From positions 124,001 to 188,000 of the forward strand of contig CAWGKV010000034.1 of the NCBI GenBank assembly GCA_963823165.1: a stretch of DNA of 64,000 bases. The letters run 5' to 3'. Under the pieces are notes generated by a model that had not been told where the DNA came from, ran no database searches, and was given only the letters and a program-made list of their open reading frames with translations. This DNA is from Roseiarcus sp963823165 (GTDB lineage Bacteria > Pseudomonadota > Alphaproteobacteria > Rhizobiales > Beijerinckiaceae). The position numbers and the translations under genes were made by a program. This document shows, one piece after another, positions 47,700-56,546 of the stretch. How positions within the stretch are numbered: position 1 is the first letter of the stretch; each line of letters starts with the position of its first letter.

Positions 47700-48101
47700 T
47701 CACGACGTGCGTCCCCACGCCTGCGCGTCGATCTTCCACTCCTCGCCGTGCTTTGAGAACGTATAGGCGAGGGTGCCGGTCCGAGCGACGGTCTGGCCCT
47801 TGATCGTCACCGCGAGCGTCCCCGCTATGACCGCATACGCATAGGAGCCTTCCACATTCCAGAACCCCATTTCGTAAGACATGTGCTCATGCGAGACCCC
47901 AAGGTTCTTACGCCACTTCTCAACGTCAGCAAGCCAATTGGTCGGAGCATTCGGGTTCAACCAGCGATAGGGCGCGATCCCGTCAATGATGATGGCGTCA
48001 TCCCCGAAAATGCTGAGGAAAAGCTCGACGTTCTGGGTGTTGAAACCGTCAATGTGATTATCGATGAGGGTCTGGATCTCCCTCGGGGGGTTGGCAGCCA
48101 T
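47700..48101 (-). CDS. SnoaL/NTF2-like protein
   Basis: 133 residues. TLIDNHIDGFNTQNVELFLS followed by IFGDDAIIIDGI, and the end GEEWKIDAQAW, are typical of the SnoaL-like (NTF2) cone-shaped fold, often found with small ligands or as an accessory to oxidoreductases. A good GGAGGA site precedes the ATG. Genes on both sides run the same way at short spacing, so it is probably co-transcribed with the peroxidase. Confidence 0.75.
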   Translation of the reverse strand: MAANPPREIQTLIDNHIDGFNTQNVELFLSIFGDDAIIIDGIAPYRWLNPNAPTNWLADVEKWRKNLGVSHEHMSYEMGFWNVEGSYAYAVIAGTLAVTIKGQTVARTGTLAYTFSKHGEEWKIDAQAWGRTS

Positions 48102-48232
48102 GTTGATCCTCCAGTCGTGCCAAGGTCGCCGCCTGGGTCCGCGACCGAAACAAAAAGTACGCCGTCGCCGAGTGGCGCTTCGCGACCGACGACGCCGAGC
48201 GGAAGCCGCAGAGGTCGGATTGCCCCCGGAAA

Positions 48233-48805
48233 TTATTGCATCTCGTCGAGCATGGTCGAGAACGCGGCCTTGAGCTTGAGGGCCTTTTTGACCTCAGTGG
48301 CGCTCACATAGGGATATTCGGCGTATTCGAGGAAGCTCGGGCATTGATGATCGCGGACAAACTTGACGAAGGCGGCGGGATTTGTCTGCCAGTCCGTCGG
48401 AAAACCCTCGAGATTCTCGAACACCGTCCGCAAGCCGGTGATGCCGAACAGGGTGACCGCGTCCTCGGTATATTTGTCGAAGTCGGTGTCGAAAATGCCC
48501 TGATACATGAAGTAGGTGTCCCCCTTGATGGGAAAGAGCACCCAGCGCAGGTAATGCAGCTGCAGGACGGCCAGGGCGTCCGGCTGCGCGGCGATCGTTT
48601 CCTCGATGGTTTTGGCGTATTTGTAGAAAACCTCCTCGCGGCCTGGGACTATTTTTGCCAGGATCGAGAAGCCATAGTTGGCCGGGGTCTTGGGAAAGAT
48701 GGGTCCGTAACGTCCCTGCTCGACCTTGTCCTCGAAATATCCGCCCTTCGGGATCGCCATCGCCGCGGGCTTCGACCAGTCCTGTGTCTTGGAGTCGCTC
48801 GACAT
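48233..48805 (-). CDS. dimeric alpha/beta-barrel-like protein of the peroxidase set
   Basis: 190 residues. LQLHYLRWVLFPIKGDTYFM and YQGIFDTDFDKYTEDAV are reminiscent of ferredoxin-like dimeric barrels related to DyP and chlorite-dismutase folds. No heme-ligating His is obvious. It follows the ribosome site AAGGAAGGG. Such proteins often accompany peroxidases in other genomes but have no firm function. In line with the SnoaL-like gene and peroxidase. Confidence 0.55.
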   Translation of the reverse strand: MSSDSKTQDWSKPAAMAIPKGGYFEDKVEQGRYGPIFPKTPANYGFSILAKIVPGREEVFYKYAKTIEETIAAQPDALAVLQLHYLRWVLFPIKGDTYFMYQGIFDTDFDKYTEDAVTLFGITGLRTVFENLEGFPTDWQTNPAAFVKFVRDHQCPSFLEYAEYPYVSATEVKKALKLKAAFSTMLDEMQ

Positions 48806-48832
48806 CGTGGGGCCCTTCCTTGATGTGTTTCC

Positions 48833-49276
48833 TCAGGGGATGATTCTATTGTCTTGGGCTGGTTCGACCGGCGGCGCCCGAGCGGCCGGCACGAACAGGC
48901 GGGCGAGGCGATTGAAGGGTCCTCGCAGCAAGGCGTATGGGACGAGCGCCAGCATGGTCGCCGTAAACAAGAGCTCCAGCGGATAGACAAACCGGACTGT
49001 CATGAGCTGATAGACACAGTCGAGCGCGAGCGCCAACAGGAACGGCGTCATCGCTCCCCGCCAGCCTTCGTGAAGCAACTGCAGACGCCTCTCCGGGCGC
49101 GTCAGCACCGCCCACAGATAGCCCTGCCGTCCCTCCCTCGCATCCTGAACGCCGGCCCGCAGCGCCAACAGGCTCGCCATCGTCGGCTGGACGTAGAACC
49201 GCAGGTTCAACGGACCATTTGGCCGCGCGACAAAATTATCCCAACCGCGGCCGATCATTTCGAACAGAAAACTCAT
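48833..49276 (-). CDS. small membrane protein
   Basis: 147 residues with two hydrophobic segments in the C-terminal half (FLLALALDCVYQLMTVRFVY and LLFTATMLALVPYALL). The N-terminal half is soluble. The family is not recognised. It is the first gene of the minus-strand unit that continues with the barrel-like, SnoaL and DyP genes; no strong ribosome site precedes its ATG. Confidence 0.6.
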   Translation of the reverse strand: MSFLFEMIGRGWDNFVARPNGPLNLRFYVQPTMASLLALRAGVQDAREGRQGYLWAVLTRPERRLQLLHEGWRGAMTPFLLALALDCVYQLMTVRFVYPLELLFTATMLALVPYALLRGPFNRLARLFVPAARAPPVEPAQDNRIIP

Positions 49277-49483
49277 AGCGCGACGCTGTTAGCAGCACGA
49301 GAAACGATGCTGTGCCCAAGCGGCGGATTAGTCAACCGCAAGCGCCTGCCGATGAACTCAACTATCGTGTTCTTACTGTAAGACGAATATATAATTCGGT
49401 TGTTCTTATTGTTCGCGCGACAGCGCACCCTCAAATTGTGAACGGGCGTGGCGAGAGCGCAGTGCAAGACCACGGGCGGGCCC

Positions 49484-49910
49484 TTGTAGCCGCGCGCGGC
49501 GAGCGCGGCTGGCGCGACCAGCGGTCGCGCCTACAAAACACGGGCGGCGCCCTTGTAGCCGCGCGCGGTGAGCGCGGCTGGCGCGACCAGCGGTCGCGCC
49601 TACAAAACGCGCGCGGTGAGCGCGGCTGGCGCGACCAGCGGTCGCGCCTACAAAGCACGGGCGGCGAGCGGGCACTTGTAGCCGCGCGCGGCGAGCGCGG
49701 CTTGCGCGGCCAGCGGTCGCGCCTACAAAACCCGGGTGGCGCCCTTGTAGCCGCGCGCGGTGAGCGCGGCTGGCGCGACCAGCGGTCGCGCCTACAAACA
49801 CGCGCGGCGAGCGGACACTTGTAGCCGCGCGCGGTGAGCGCGGCTGGCGCGACCAGCGGTCGCGCCTACAAAACGAGCGCGGCTGGCGCGGCCAGCGGCC
49901 GCGCCCACAA
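49484..49910. repeat. array of seven hairpin-forming repeats
   Basis: Five full and two truncated units of about 53 bp, each beginning TTGTAGCCGCGCGCGG and closing with GGTCGCGCCTACAA, joined by variable 10-30-bp linkers. TTGTAG and CTACAA pair, so each unit can fold on itself. Full units start at 49484, 49553, 49676, 49745 and 49819; truncated ones at about 49609 and 49875. Some ORFs across the array are artefacts of its GC-rich sequence. It lies directly after the gpmA stop. Confidence 0.9.
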
Positions 49911-49928
49911 AATGCGGCGCCTATAGGG

Positions 49929-50552
49929 TCACGCCGTCAAAATCTCTTTCGACTCGACCGTCGAGTCCGGGTTGAGGCGGTAGACGAGCGGCAGGCCCGT
50001 GGCGAGCTCCATCGCGGGAATGGTCTCGGGCGTCAGGCGGTCGAGCACCATCACCAGCGCCCGCAGGCTGTTGCCGTGCGCCGAGACGAGCACCCGTTTT
50101 CCCCTGAGCACCTCCGGCAGGATGTTCTGGCAATAGTAGGGGAGGGCGCGGGCGACGGTATCCTTGAGGCTCTCGCCTCCCGGCGGCTGCACGTCGTAGC
50201 TTCGCCGCCACTTGTGGACCTGCTCCTCGCCCCACTTCTTGCGCGCGTCGTCCTTATTCAAGCCGACCAGGTCGCCGTAGTCGCGTTCGTTGAGCGCCTG
50301 GTCGCGGTATTCCGGCAAGCCGGTCTGCCCCAATTCGGCCAGGGCCAGTTGAAGCGTATGCTGGGCGCGGACCAGGGCGGAGGTGAACGCGACGTCGAAC
50401 ACGATGTCGCGGGCCTTGAGGCGCCGGCCGGCTTCCTTGGCCTCTTCCACCCCGAGGGGGCTCAGCTCCACGTCGCGCCAGCCGGTGAACAGGTTCTTCA
50501 GGTTCCATTCGCTCTGGCCATGGCGCAAGAGCACGAGCAGGCGTTCGGACAT
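49929..50552 (-). CDS. gpmA: 2,3-bisphosphoglycerate-dependent phosphoglycerate mutase
   Basis: Interconverts 3- and 2-phosphoglycerate in glycolysis/gluconeogenesis. 207 residues of the cofactor-dependent branch: LLRHGQSEWN with the phosphorylated His, NLFTGWRDVELS, LNERDYGDLVGLNKDD and VSAHGNSLRALVM with the second His. The length is short for the family, as in other alphaproteobacteria. Divergent from ftsH; its 3' end adjoins the hairpin array. Confidence 0.93.
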   Translation of the reverse strand: MSERLLVLLRHGQSEWNLKNLFTGWRDVELSPLGVEEAKEAGRRLKARDIVFDVAFTSALVRAQHTLQLALAELGQTGLPEYRDQALNERDYGDLVGLNKDDARKKWGEEQVHKWRRSYDVQPPGGESLKDTVARALPYYCQNILPEVLRGKRVLVSAHGNSLRALVMVLDRLTPETIPAMELATGLPLVYRLNPDSTVESKEILTA

Positions 50553-50812
50553 CTTTCTTCACCGCATTCGAGGATTTTCAAGCCTATGTAGCATGGGGGC
50601 TCGCCTCGGCGCCAATCGCCATGCGCGAACGCCGTTAACCCTGGGAACAATCTCCGCGATCGCCCCGTTCAAGAGCCCGCGGCGACGAAGCGGCGTTTGG
50701 CTGCCGCAACATCCTGCCTGATCTTTTTCGCGGGACGGTCGACGCGCGCGCATTCTGACTTTTATTTGCGGGTAGATTGCCTCACGCCCACCCCCGCGAG
50801 CGGGAGCCGCCG

Positions 50813-52663
50813 ATGAACAAGCAGCAGAAATGGAATCTCTGGTACGTCTTCATCGCCGTTATCGGCGTGATCGTGATCGCCAATCTGTTGAGCGTGGGCC
50901 GGGAGAAGATCGTCACCATTCCCTACAGCGAGTTTCTCACCGACCTGAACGGGGGGAAAATCGCCGAGGTCCGCGTTTCCGGCGAGCGCATCCAGGGCGA
51001 ATGGAAGGAAGCGCAGAAGAACGGGGTCAAGGAGTTCGAGACGAACCGCGTCCCGCCTGACCTCGCTGCCGAACTCGAGCGCAACCACGTGAAGTTCAGC
51101 GGCGTGATCCCCAACACGTTCCTGGCCGATCTGCTGTCGTGGATCCTTCCGATGCTGTTCTTCGTCGGCATCTATTACTTCATTTTCCGACGTTTCAACC
51201 AAGCCCAGGGCGGCCTGATGTCGATCGGCCGCAGCAAGGCGAAGGTCTATGTCGAGACCGACACCAAGACGACCTTCAACGACGTGGCGGGCGAGGACGA
51301 AGCCAAGGCGGAGCTCAAGGAGATCGTCGACTTTCTCAAACACCCGAAGGAATACGGCGTCCTCGGCGCCCGGATGCCCAAGGGCGTGCTGCTGATCGGG
51401 CCGCCGGGCACGGGCAAGACGCTGCTCGCCCGGGCCGTCGCCGGCGAGGCCGGCGTGCCGTTCTTCTCGATCAACGGGTCGGAATTCGTCGAGATGTTCG
51501 TCGGCGTCGGCGCGGCGCGGGTGCGCGACCTCTTCGTGCAGGCGCGCGAGAAGGCGCCCGCGATCATTTTCATCGACGAGCTCGACGCGCTCGGGCGCGC
51601 CCGCGGCGCCTACCCCTATATGGGGCACGACGAGAAGGAGCAGACGCTGAACCAGCTCCTGGTCGAGATGGACGGGTTCGATTCGCGCAGCGGTCTCGTG
51701 CTGCTCGCCGCGACCAACCGGCCCGAAATCCTCGATCCGGCGCTGCTGCGGGCCGGCCGCTTCGACCGTCAGGTGCTCGTCGACCGGCCGGACAAGAGCG
51801 GGCGCATCGACATCATCAAACTCTACCTCAAGGGCCATAAGCTCGCCCCCGACGTCTCGGCGGAGAACATCGCGGCTTTGACGCCCGGCTTCACCGGCGC
51901 CGACCTCGCCAACCTGGTCAACGAGGCGGCGCTCGTCGCGACAAGGCGCAAGGCCAAGGAAATCGCGATGGAGGATTTCAATGAGGGCGTCGAGCGCATG
52001 ATCGCCGGCCTCGAGAAGAAGAAGCGCGTCCTCAGTCCCAAGGAGCGGCGCACCGTCGCCTATCACGAAATGGGTCACGCGCTGGTGGCGATGTCGCTGC
52101 CCAACGCCGACCCGGTGCACAAGATTTCGATCATCCCGCGCGGCGTCGGGGCGCTCGGCTACACGATCCAGCGTCCGACCGAGGATCGATACGTCATCAC
52201 CCGCCAAGAGCTCATCGACAAGATGGACGTCCTGCTCGGCGGACGGGCGGCCGAATGGGTGGTGTTCCAACAGCTCTCGACCGGAGCGGCGGACGACCTC
52301 GTCAAGGTGACCGACATCGCGCGCGACATGGTCGCGCGTTTCGGCATGGACCCGACGGTGGGACCCGTCTCCTACGAGGGGGCGCGGTCGCCGTTCCTGA
52401 CCGGCCCGCCGGCTCTCGAGGATTTTCACCAGAAACGCTACAGCGACGAAACGGCGCGGGCGATCGACGCGGCGGTCCAGGAACTCGTGTCGCGCGCCTT
52501 CGACCACACCGTCGGAATCCTCAAGGCGCACGAGGCGACGCTCGAGCGCGGCGCCAAGCTCCTGCTCGAGCGTGAGACGCTCGACGAATCCGCGTTGAAG
52601 CAGATTCGCGAGGAAATGCAGGCGGCGCCCCCGCTCGCCGTGACCGGCGCGAGCCCGGCCTAG
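50813..52663 (+). CDS. ftsH: FtsH membrane protease
   Basis: 616 residues: helix 1 (WYVFIAVIGVIVIANLL), periplasmic loop, helix 2 near residue 105, AAA domain with Walker A GPPGTGKT (near 196), Walker B IIFIDELDAL, the second region of homology (ATNRPEILDPALLRAGRFDR), and peptidase domain with HEMGH (near 417). It degrades membrane and regulatory proteins. The N-terminus differs from the usual alphaproteobacterial FtsH, so this may be a second copy. The ATG follows CGGGAG. The M50 gene starts 3 bp after its stop. Confidence 0.95.
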   Translation: MNKQQKWNLWYVFIAVIGVIVIANLLSVGREKIVTIPYSEFLTDLNGGKIAEVRVSGERIQGEWKEAQKNGVKEFETNRVPPDLAAELERNHVKFSGVIPNTFLADLLSWILPMLFFVGIYYFIFRRFNQAQGGLMSIGRSKAKVYVETDTKTTFNDVAGEDEAKAELKEIVDFLKHPKEYGVLGARMPKGVLLIGPPGTGKTLLARAVAGEAGVPFFSINGSEFVEMFVGVGAARVRDLFVQAREKAPAIIFIDELDALGRARGAYPYMGHDEKEQTLNQLLVEMDGFDSRSGLVLLAATNRPEILDPALLRAGRFDRQVLVDRPDKSGRIDIIKLYLKGHKLAPDVSAENIAALTPGFTGADLANLVNEAALVATRRKAKEIAMEDFNEGVERMIAGLEKKKRVLSPKERRTVAYHEMGHALVAMSLPNADPVHKISIIPRGVGALGYTIQRPTEDRYVITRQELIDKMDVLLGGRAAEWVVFQQLSTGAADDLVKVTDIARDMVARFGMDPTVGPVSYEGARSPFLTGPPALEDFHQKRYSDETARAIDAAVQELVSRAFDHTVGILKAHEATLERGAKLLLERETLDESALKQIREEMQAAPPLAVTGASPA

Positions 52664-52666
52664 GCG

Positions 52667-53404
52667 ATGCTTTCCAGTTTCGGCCTTTCGCTCTATCAGC
52701 TTTCGACCTGGATCGTCCCGCTGGTGGTCGCGATCACCTTTCACGAGGCTTCGCACGGCTACGTCGCCCGGCTGTTCGGCGACAAGACGGCGTGGCTCGC
52801 CGGCCGCGTCACCTTCAATCCGCTGAAGCACATCGATCCGTTCGGCACGATCCTGCTGCCGGCGCTGCTGATGCTCCTGCGCGCGCCGTTCCTATTCGGC
52901 TACGCCAAGCCCGTGCCGGTCAACTTCCGGGCGCTCCGCAATCCGAAGCGGGACTCGGTATTCGTCGCCGCCGCGGGCCCGGCGATGAATCTCGCGCTCG
53001 CGATTGTGAGCGCCTTGTCGTTCCGCGCGATTCCGCTCCTGCCGCCCGCTGCGGCCGGCTGGGCGGCCGACAATCTCAACAATTCGCTTCTCATCAACGT
53101 ACTGCTCGCCGTCTTCAACCTCATCCCGATTCCGCCGCTCGACGGCGGCCGCATCCTGGTCGGGCTGTTGCCCGACGGGCCCTCGCGATCTCTCGCCGCG
53201 CTCGAGCCCTACGGCATGCTCATTCTTCTCGCCGCCTTGCTGGTCCTGCCTGCGCTCGGCCAATACTCGGGACTCGAGCTCGACTTCCTGTGGCGGTTCG
53301 TGGCGAGGTTGACTGACTCGATCATTGGCGCGATCCTGCAGATCACCGGCGCAAGTCAGCCGGTAGCGGGCGCTTTCGGAATATTACGCGGACAGCCGGC
53401 CTGA
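52667..53404 (+). CDS. site-2 protease family (M50) metalloprotease
   Basis: 245 residues, largely hydrophobic, with the zinc motif HEASHGYVA in the first helix and NLIPIPPLDGGRIL (the second metal site) further on. Small M50 proteins of this form cleave or modify membrane proteins. It starts 3 bp after ftsH, so the two proteases are co-expressed; a joint role in membrane quality control is inferred. Confidence 0.9.
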   Translation: MLSSFGLSLYQLSTWIVPLVVAITFHEASHGYVARLFGDKTAWLAGRVTFNPLKHIDPFGTILLPALLMLLRAPFLFGYAKPVPVNFRALRNPKRDSVFVAAAGPAMNLALAIVSALSFRAIPLLPPAAAGWAADNLNNSLLINVLLAVFNLIPIPPLDGGRILVGLLPDGPSRSLAALEPYGMLILLAALLVLPALGQYSGLELDFLWRFVARLTDSIIGAILQITGASQPVAGAFGILRGQPA

Positions 53405-53511
53405 CCGGCGGTATCGGTTCCCCGGACGCCGGCCGTGGGACAAAGTTCAAGCTGCAACTCGGCGCTCCGATCCGGGGCGCGCGCATTTGAAACGATGCGA
53501 GGGAATTCGTG

Positions 53512-54537
53512 ATGCGCAGTGCGCCAAGCGGTTCTCCATCTCGACCGGACGCCCCAAGGCGTAGAATTCGCCCATCGTTCGACGGCCTGTGGCGCAAGGC
53601 AGCCGCGCCATTCGCCGTCCTCCTCGCATCGATCCCGCTCGCCGGCTGCAATCCGTCCGTGCTCCATCCGAAAGGACCGGTCGGCATCGGCGACGGCGCG
53701 ATCCTGGTCGGTTCGGTGATCATCATGCTCGCCATCGTGGTCCCGACGGTCCTCGCCACCCTTGCCTTCGCCTGGTGGTTCCGGTCGTCCAACGCCAGGG
53801 CGCGATACATGCCCGACTGGGAATATTCCGGCCAGCTCGAGCTGATCGTCTGGGCGATTCCGCTTCTCACGATCATGCTGCTCGGCGGCGTCGCCTGGAT
53901 CGGCTCGCACGATCTCGACCCGGCGAAGCCGCTCGCCTCCGAGAGCCCGCCTCTCGAGGTCGGGGTGGTGTCGCTCGACTGGAAATGGCTGTTCATCTAC
54001 CCCGACCAGGGCGTGGCGAGCGTCAACCGGCTGGTGATTCCGGCCGGCGTGCCGGTGCATTTTTCCCTCACCTCGGCCAGCGTGATGAACGCCTTCTTCA
54101 TCCCCGAGCTCGGCAGCATGATCTACACCATGAACGGCATGCGGACGCAGCTCTACCTGATGGCCGACCAGCTGGGAACGTTCTACGGCCGGTCGACCCA
54201 TTTCAGCGGCGACGGGTTCGCCGGCATGCAGTTCGAGGTCGAGTCGGCGAGCGCGCATGACTTCGCCGCCTGGATCGACAAGGCGCGCTCCGCCGGCCCC
54301 ACGCTGACTCCGCAGACCTACGCCGAGCTCGCCAAGCAAAGCATCAATGTCGCCCCCTTCACCTACCGCGACGTCGAGCCCGACCTGTTCCGGAAGATCG
54401 TCCAGCAGGTGATCCCGCCCGGGCCCGGCCCGGCGCCCACCCCCACCCCCGAAAAGGTCGGGTCGCTATGCGTGGGGCCCGCGCGCAGCCTCGCGCCCGC
54501 GCCCGCGCCCGCTCCCGTGAAGATCGGGGGATTGTGA
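53512..54537 (+). CDS. cyoA: cytochrome bo3 ubiquinol oxidase subunit II
   Basis: 341 residues: lipoprotein signal with LAGC near residue 45, two membrane helices, then the cupredoxin domain (VVSLDWKWLFIYPD; FIPELGSMIYTMNGM). The CuA-binding Cys/His set of cytochrome c oxidases is missing, as expected of a quinol oxidase. The C-terminus is unusual, with Pro/Ala-rich repeats (PAPTPTPEKVGS, APAPAPAPV). GAGGG stands eight bases before the ATG. Overlaps cyoB by 1 bp. Confidence 0.93.
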   Translation: MRSAPSGSPSRPDAPRRRIRPSFDGLWRKAAAPFAVLLASIPLAGCNPSVLHPKGPVGIGDGAILVGSVIIMLAIVVPTVLATLAFAWWFRSSNARARYMPDWEYSGQLELIVWAIPLLTIMLLGGVAWIGSHDLDPAKPLASESPPLEVGVVSLDWKWLFIYPDQGVASVNRLVIPAGVPVHFSLTSASVMNAFFIPELGSMIYTMNGMRTQLYLMADQLGTFYGRSTHFSGDGFAGMQFEVESASAHDFAAWIDKARSAGPTLTPQTYAELAKQSINVAPFTYRDVEPDLFRKIVQQVIPPGPGPAPTPTPEKVGSLCVGPARSLAPAPAPAPVKIGGL

Positions 54538-56546
54538 TGAACCTCCTCGGCAAGCTGTCCTGGGCCGACATCCCCTTCAACCAGCCGATCCCCTTCTTCA
54601 CCTCCCTGGTCGTCATCGCGGTGATCGTCTTGGTGCTCGCCTACATCGCGCTGAAGGGCTGGATACCCTATTTGTGGCGGGAGTGGATCACCAGCGTCGA
54701 CCACAAGCGGATCGGCGTGATGTACGTCTTCCTCGGCCTGGTGATGCTGATCCGCGCTTTCATCGACGCGCTCATGATGCGCACCCAACAGGACCTCGCC
54801 TTCCGGTCGGGAGGCTACCTGCCGCCCGAGCACTATGACCAGATCTTCTCGGCCCATGGCACGCTGATGATCTTCTTCGTCGCCATGCCGCTGCTGATCG
54901 GGCTGATGAACCTGGTCGTGCCGCTCCAGCTCGGCGTCCGCGACGTCGCCTTTCCGACGCTCAATTCGGTCAGCCTGTGGCTGACCGCGACCGGCGCGTT
55001 GTTGATCAACCTGTCGCTGTTCATCGGCGAGTTCGCCCGCACTGGCTGGCTGCCGTTTCCGCCGCTGTCGGAGCTCACCTATTCCCCCGGCGTCGGCGTC
55101 GACTACTACCTGTGGGCGCTTCAGATCTCGGGCGTCGGGACGCTGCTGACCGGCGTCAATTTCGTCACCACCATTTTGAAGCTTCACGCCCCCGGCATGA
55201 CCTATATGCGGATGCCGATCTTCTGCTGGACGTCGCTCGCCGCAAACCTGCTGATCGTCGCCGCCTTCCCGATCCTGACCGCGACGCTGGCGATGCTGCT
55301 GCTCGACCGGTACCTCGGCTTCCATTTCTTCACCAACGAGGCCGGTGGCAACGTGATGATGTTCATGAACCTCATCTGGGCCTGGGGCCACCCGGAGGTC
55401 TACATCGTGATCCTGCCGGCGTTCGGCGTTTTCTCCGAGGTGGTGTCGACCTTCTCGCGCAAGACGCTGTTCGGCTATCGCTCGATGGTCCTGGCGACCA
55501 TGGCGATCTGCATCATTTCCTTCATGGTGTGGCTGCATCACTTCTTCACCATGGGCCCGGGGCCCGACGTCAACGCGATGTTCGCGATCGCCTCGATGGT
55601 CATCGCCGTGCCGACCGGGGTGAAGATCTTCAACTGGCTGTTCACCATGTACGGCGGCAGGATCGTTTTTGCGCCGCCGATGCTGTTTGCGGTCGGCTTC
55701 ATGGTGACATTCGTCATCGGCGGCCTGACCGGCGTCCTGGTGGCGAATCCGCCGGCCGATTTCCTGCTGCACAACAGTCTGTTCCTGGTGGCGCATTTCC
55801 ACAACGTCCTGATCGGCGGCACGCTGTTCGGCGCCTTCGCCGGACTGAACTTCTGGTTCCCCAAGGCGTTCGGCTTCCGCCTGCACGAAGGGCTGGGCAA
55901 AGCTTCGTTCTGGTTCTGGCTGGTCGGGTTCTATTTCGCGTTCATTCCGCTTTATGTCCTGGGTCTCGAGGGGATGACGCGGCGGATGCAGCATTACGAC
56001 GTGGCCGAATGGAAGCCGTGGGTCGACCTGGCCAGCGTCGGCGCCTTGATCATCCTGATCGGAATTCTCACCCAGATCGCCCAACTGATCGTCAGCTTCC
56101 GCCGCCGGGACGAGCTTCGCGACGTGACCGGCGATCCGTGGCAGGGCCGATCGCTGGAATGGTCGACGGCCTCGCCGCCGCCGACGTTCAATTTCGCCGT
56201 GCTGCCCCATGTTCGAGGCGGCGACGACTATTGGCATAGTGAGCACGATCCCGACCGGGAGGCCGAAAGGAACGAGGAGCCCCATTACGAAGCGATCGAG
56301 ATGCCGAGGAACAGCCCGACCGGTTTTGTCTCGGCGTTCTTCGCCACCTTGATCGGCTTCGGGATGATCTGGCACATCTGGTGGATGGTTGGCGTCGCCT
56401 GCGTCGGCGCCTTCGCCACCTTCGTCGTCTTCGCCTGGCGCGACCGCACCGAATACGAGATCCCGGCGGAAGAGGTCGCCCGCATCGACCGCGCCAATCG
56501 CCTCGCGCGTAGCCATGCCCGCGCAGCGGCGCAGCCCGCCCAATGA
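54537..56546 (+). CDS. cyoB: cytochrome bo3 ubiquinol oxidase subunit I
   Basis: 669 residues, about 14-15 helices, the heme-copper core. Visible: AHGTLMIFFVAMPLLIGLMN (low-spin heme His), WAWGHPEVYIVILPAFG (CuB His and cross-linked Tyr), WLHHFFTMG (CuB His pair) and HFHNVLIGG (heme ligands). Translates downhill electron transfer from ubiquinol to O2 into proton pumping. Starts at the TGATG overlap with cyoA. Confidence 0.96.
   Translation: MNLLGKLSWADIPFNQPIPFFTSLVVIAVIVLVLAYIALKGWIPYLWREWITSVDHKRIGVMYVFLGLVMLIRAFIDALMMRTQQDLAFRSGGYLPPEHYDQIFSAHGTLMIFFVAMPLLIGLMNLVVPLQLGVRDVAFPTLNSVSLWLTATGALLINLSLFIGEFARTGWLPFPPLSELTYSPGVGVDYYLWALQISGVGTLLTGVNFVTTILKLHAPGMTYMRMPIFCWTSLAANLLIVAAFPILTATLAMLLLDRYLGFHFFTNEAGGNVMMFMNLIWAWGHPEVYIVILPAFGVFSEVVSTFSRKTLFGYRSMVLATMAICIISFMVWLHHFFTMGPGPDVNAMFAIASMVIAVPTGVKIFNWLFTMYGGRIVFAPPMLFAVGFMVTFVIGGLTGVLVANPPADFLLHNSLFLVAHFHNVLIGGTLFGAFAGLNFWFPKAFGFRLHEGLGKASFWFWLVGFYFAFIPLYVLGLEGMTRRMQHYDVAEWKPWVDLASVGALIILIGILTQIAQLIVSFRRRDELRDVTGDPWQGRSLEWSTASPPPTFNFAVLPHVRGGDDYWHSEHDPDREAERNEEPHYEAIEMPRNSPTGFVSAFFATLIGFGMIWHIWWMVGVACVGAFATFVVFAWRDRTEYEIPAEEVARIDRANRLARSHARAAAQPAQ

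Noticed and set aside
49406..49801. Repetitive-protein ORFs across the hairpin array
   Set aside because: Open only because of the GC-rich repeated units; no start signal.
49484..49910. Possible CRISPR array
   Set aside because: Units are about 53 bp, themselves self-complementary, linkers are related to each other rather than unique, and there are no cas genes.
50762..52831. 689-codon minus-strand ORF opposite ftsH
   Set aside because: Shadow of ftsH, His/Arg/Glu-rich low-complexity.
54363..56543. 726-codon minus-strand ORF opposite cyoA/cyoB
   Set aside because: Shadow of the oxidase genes.
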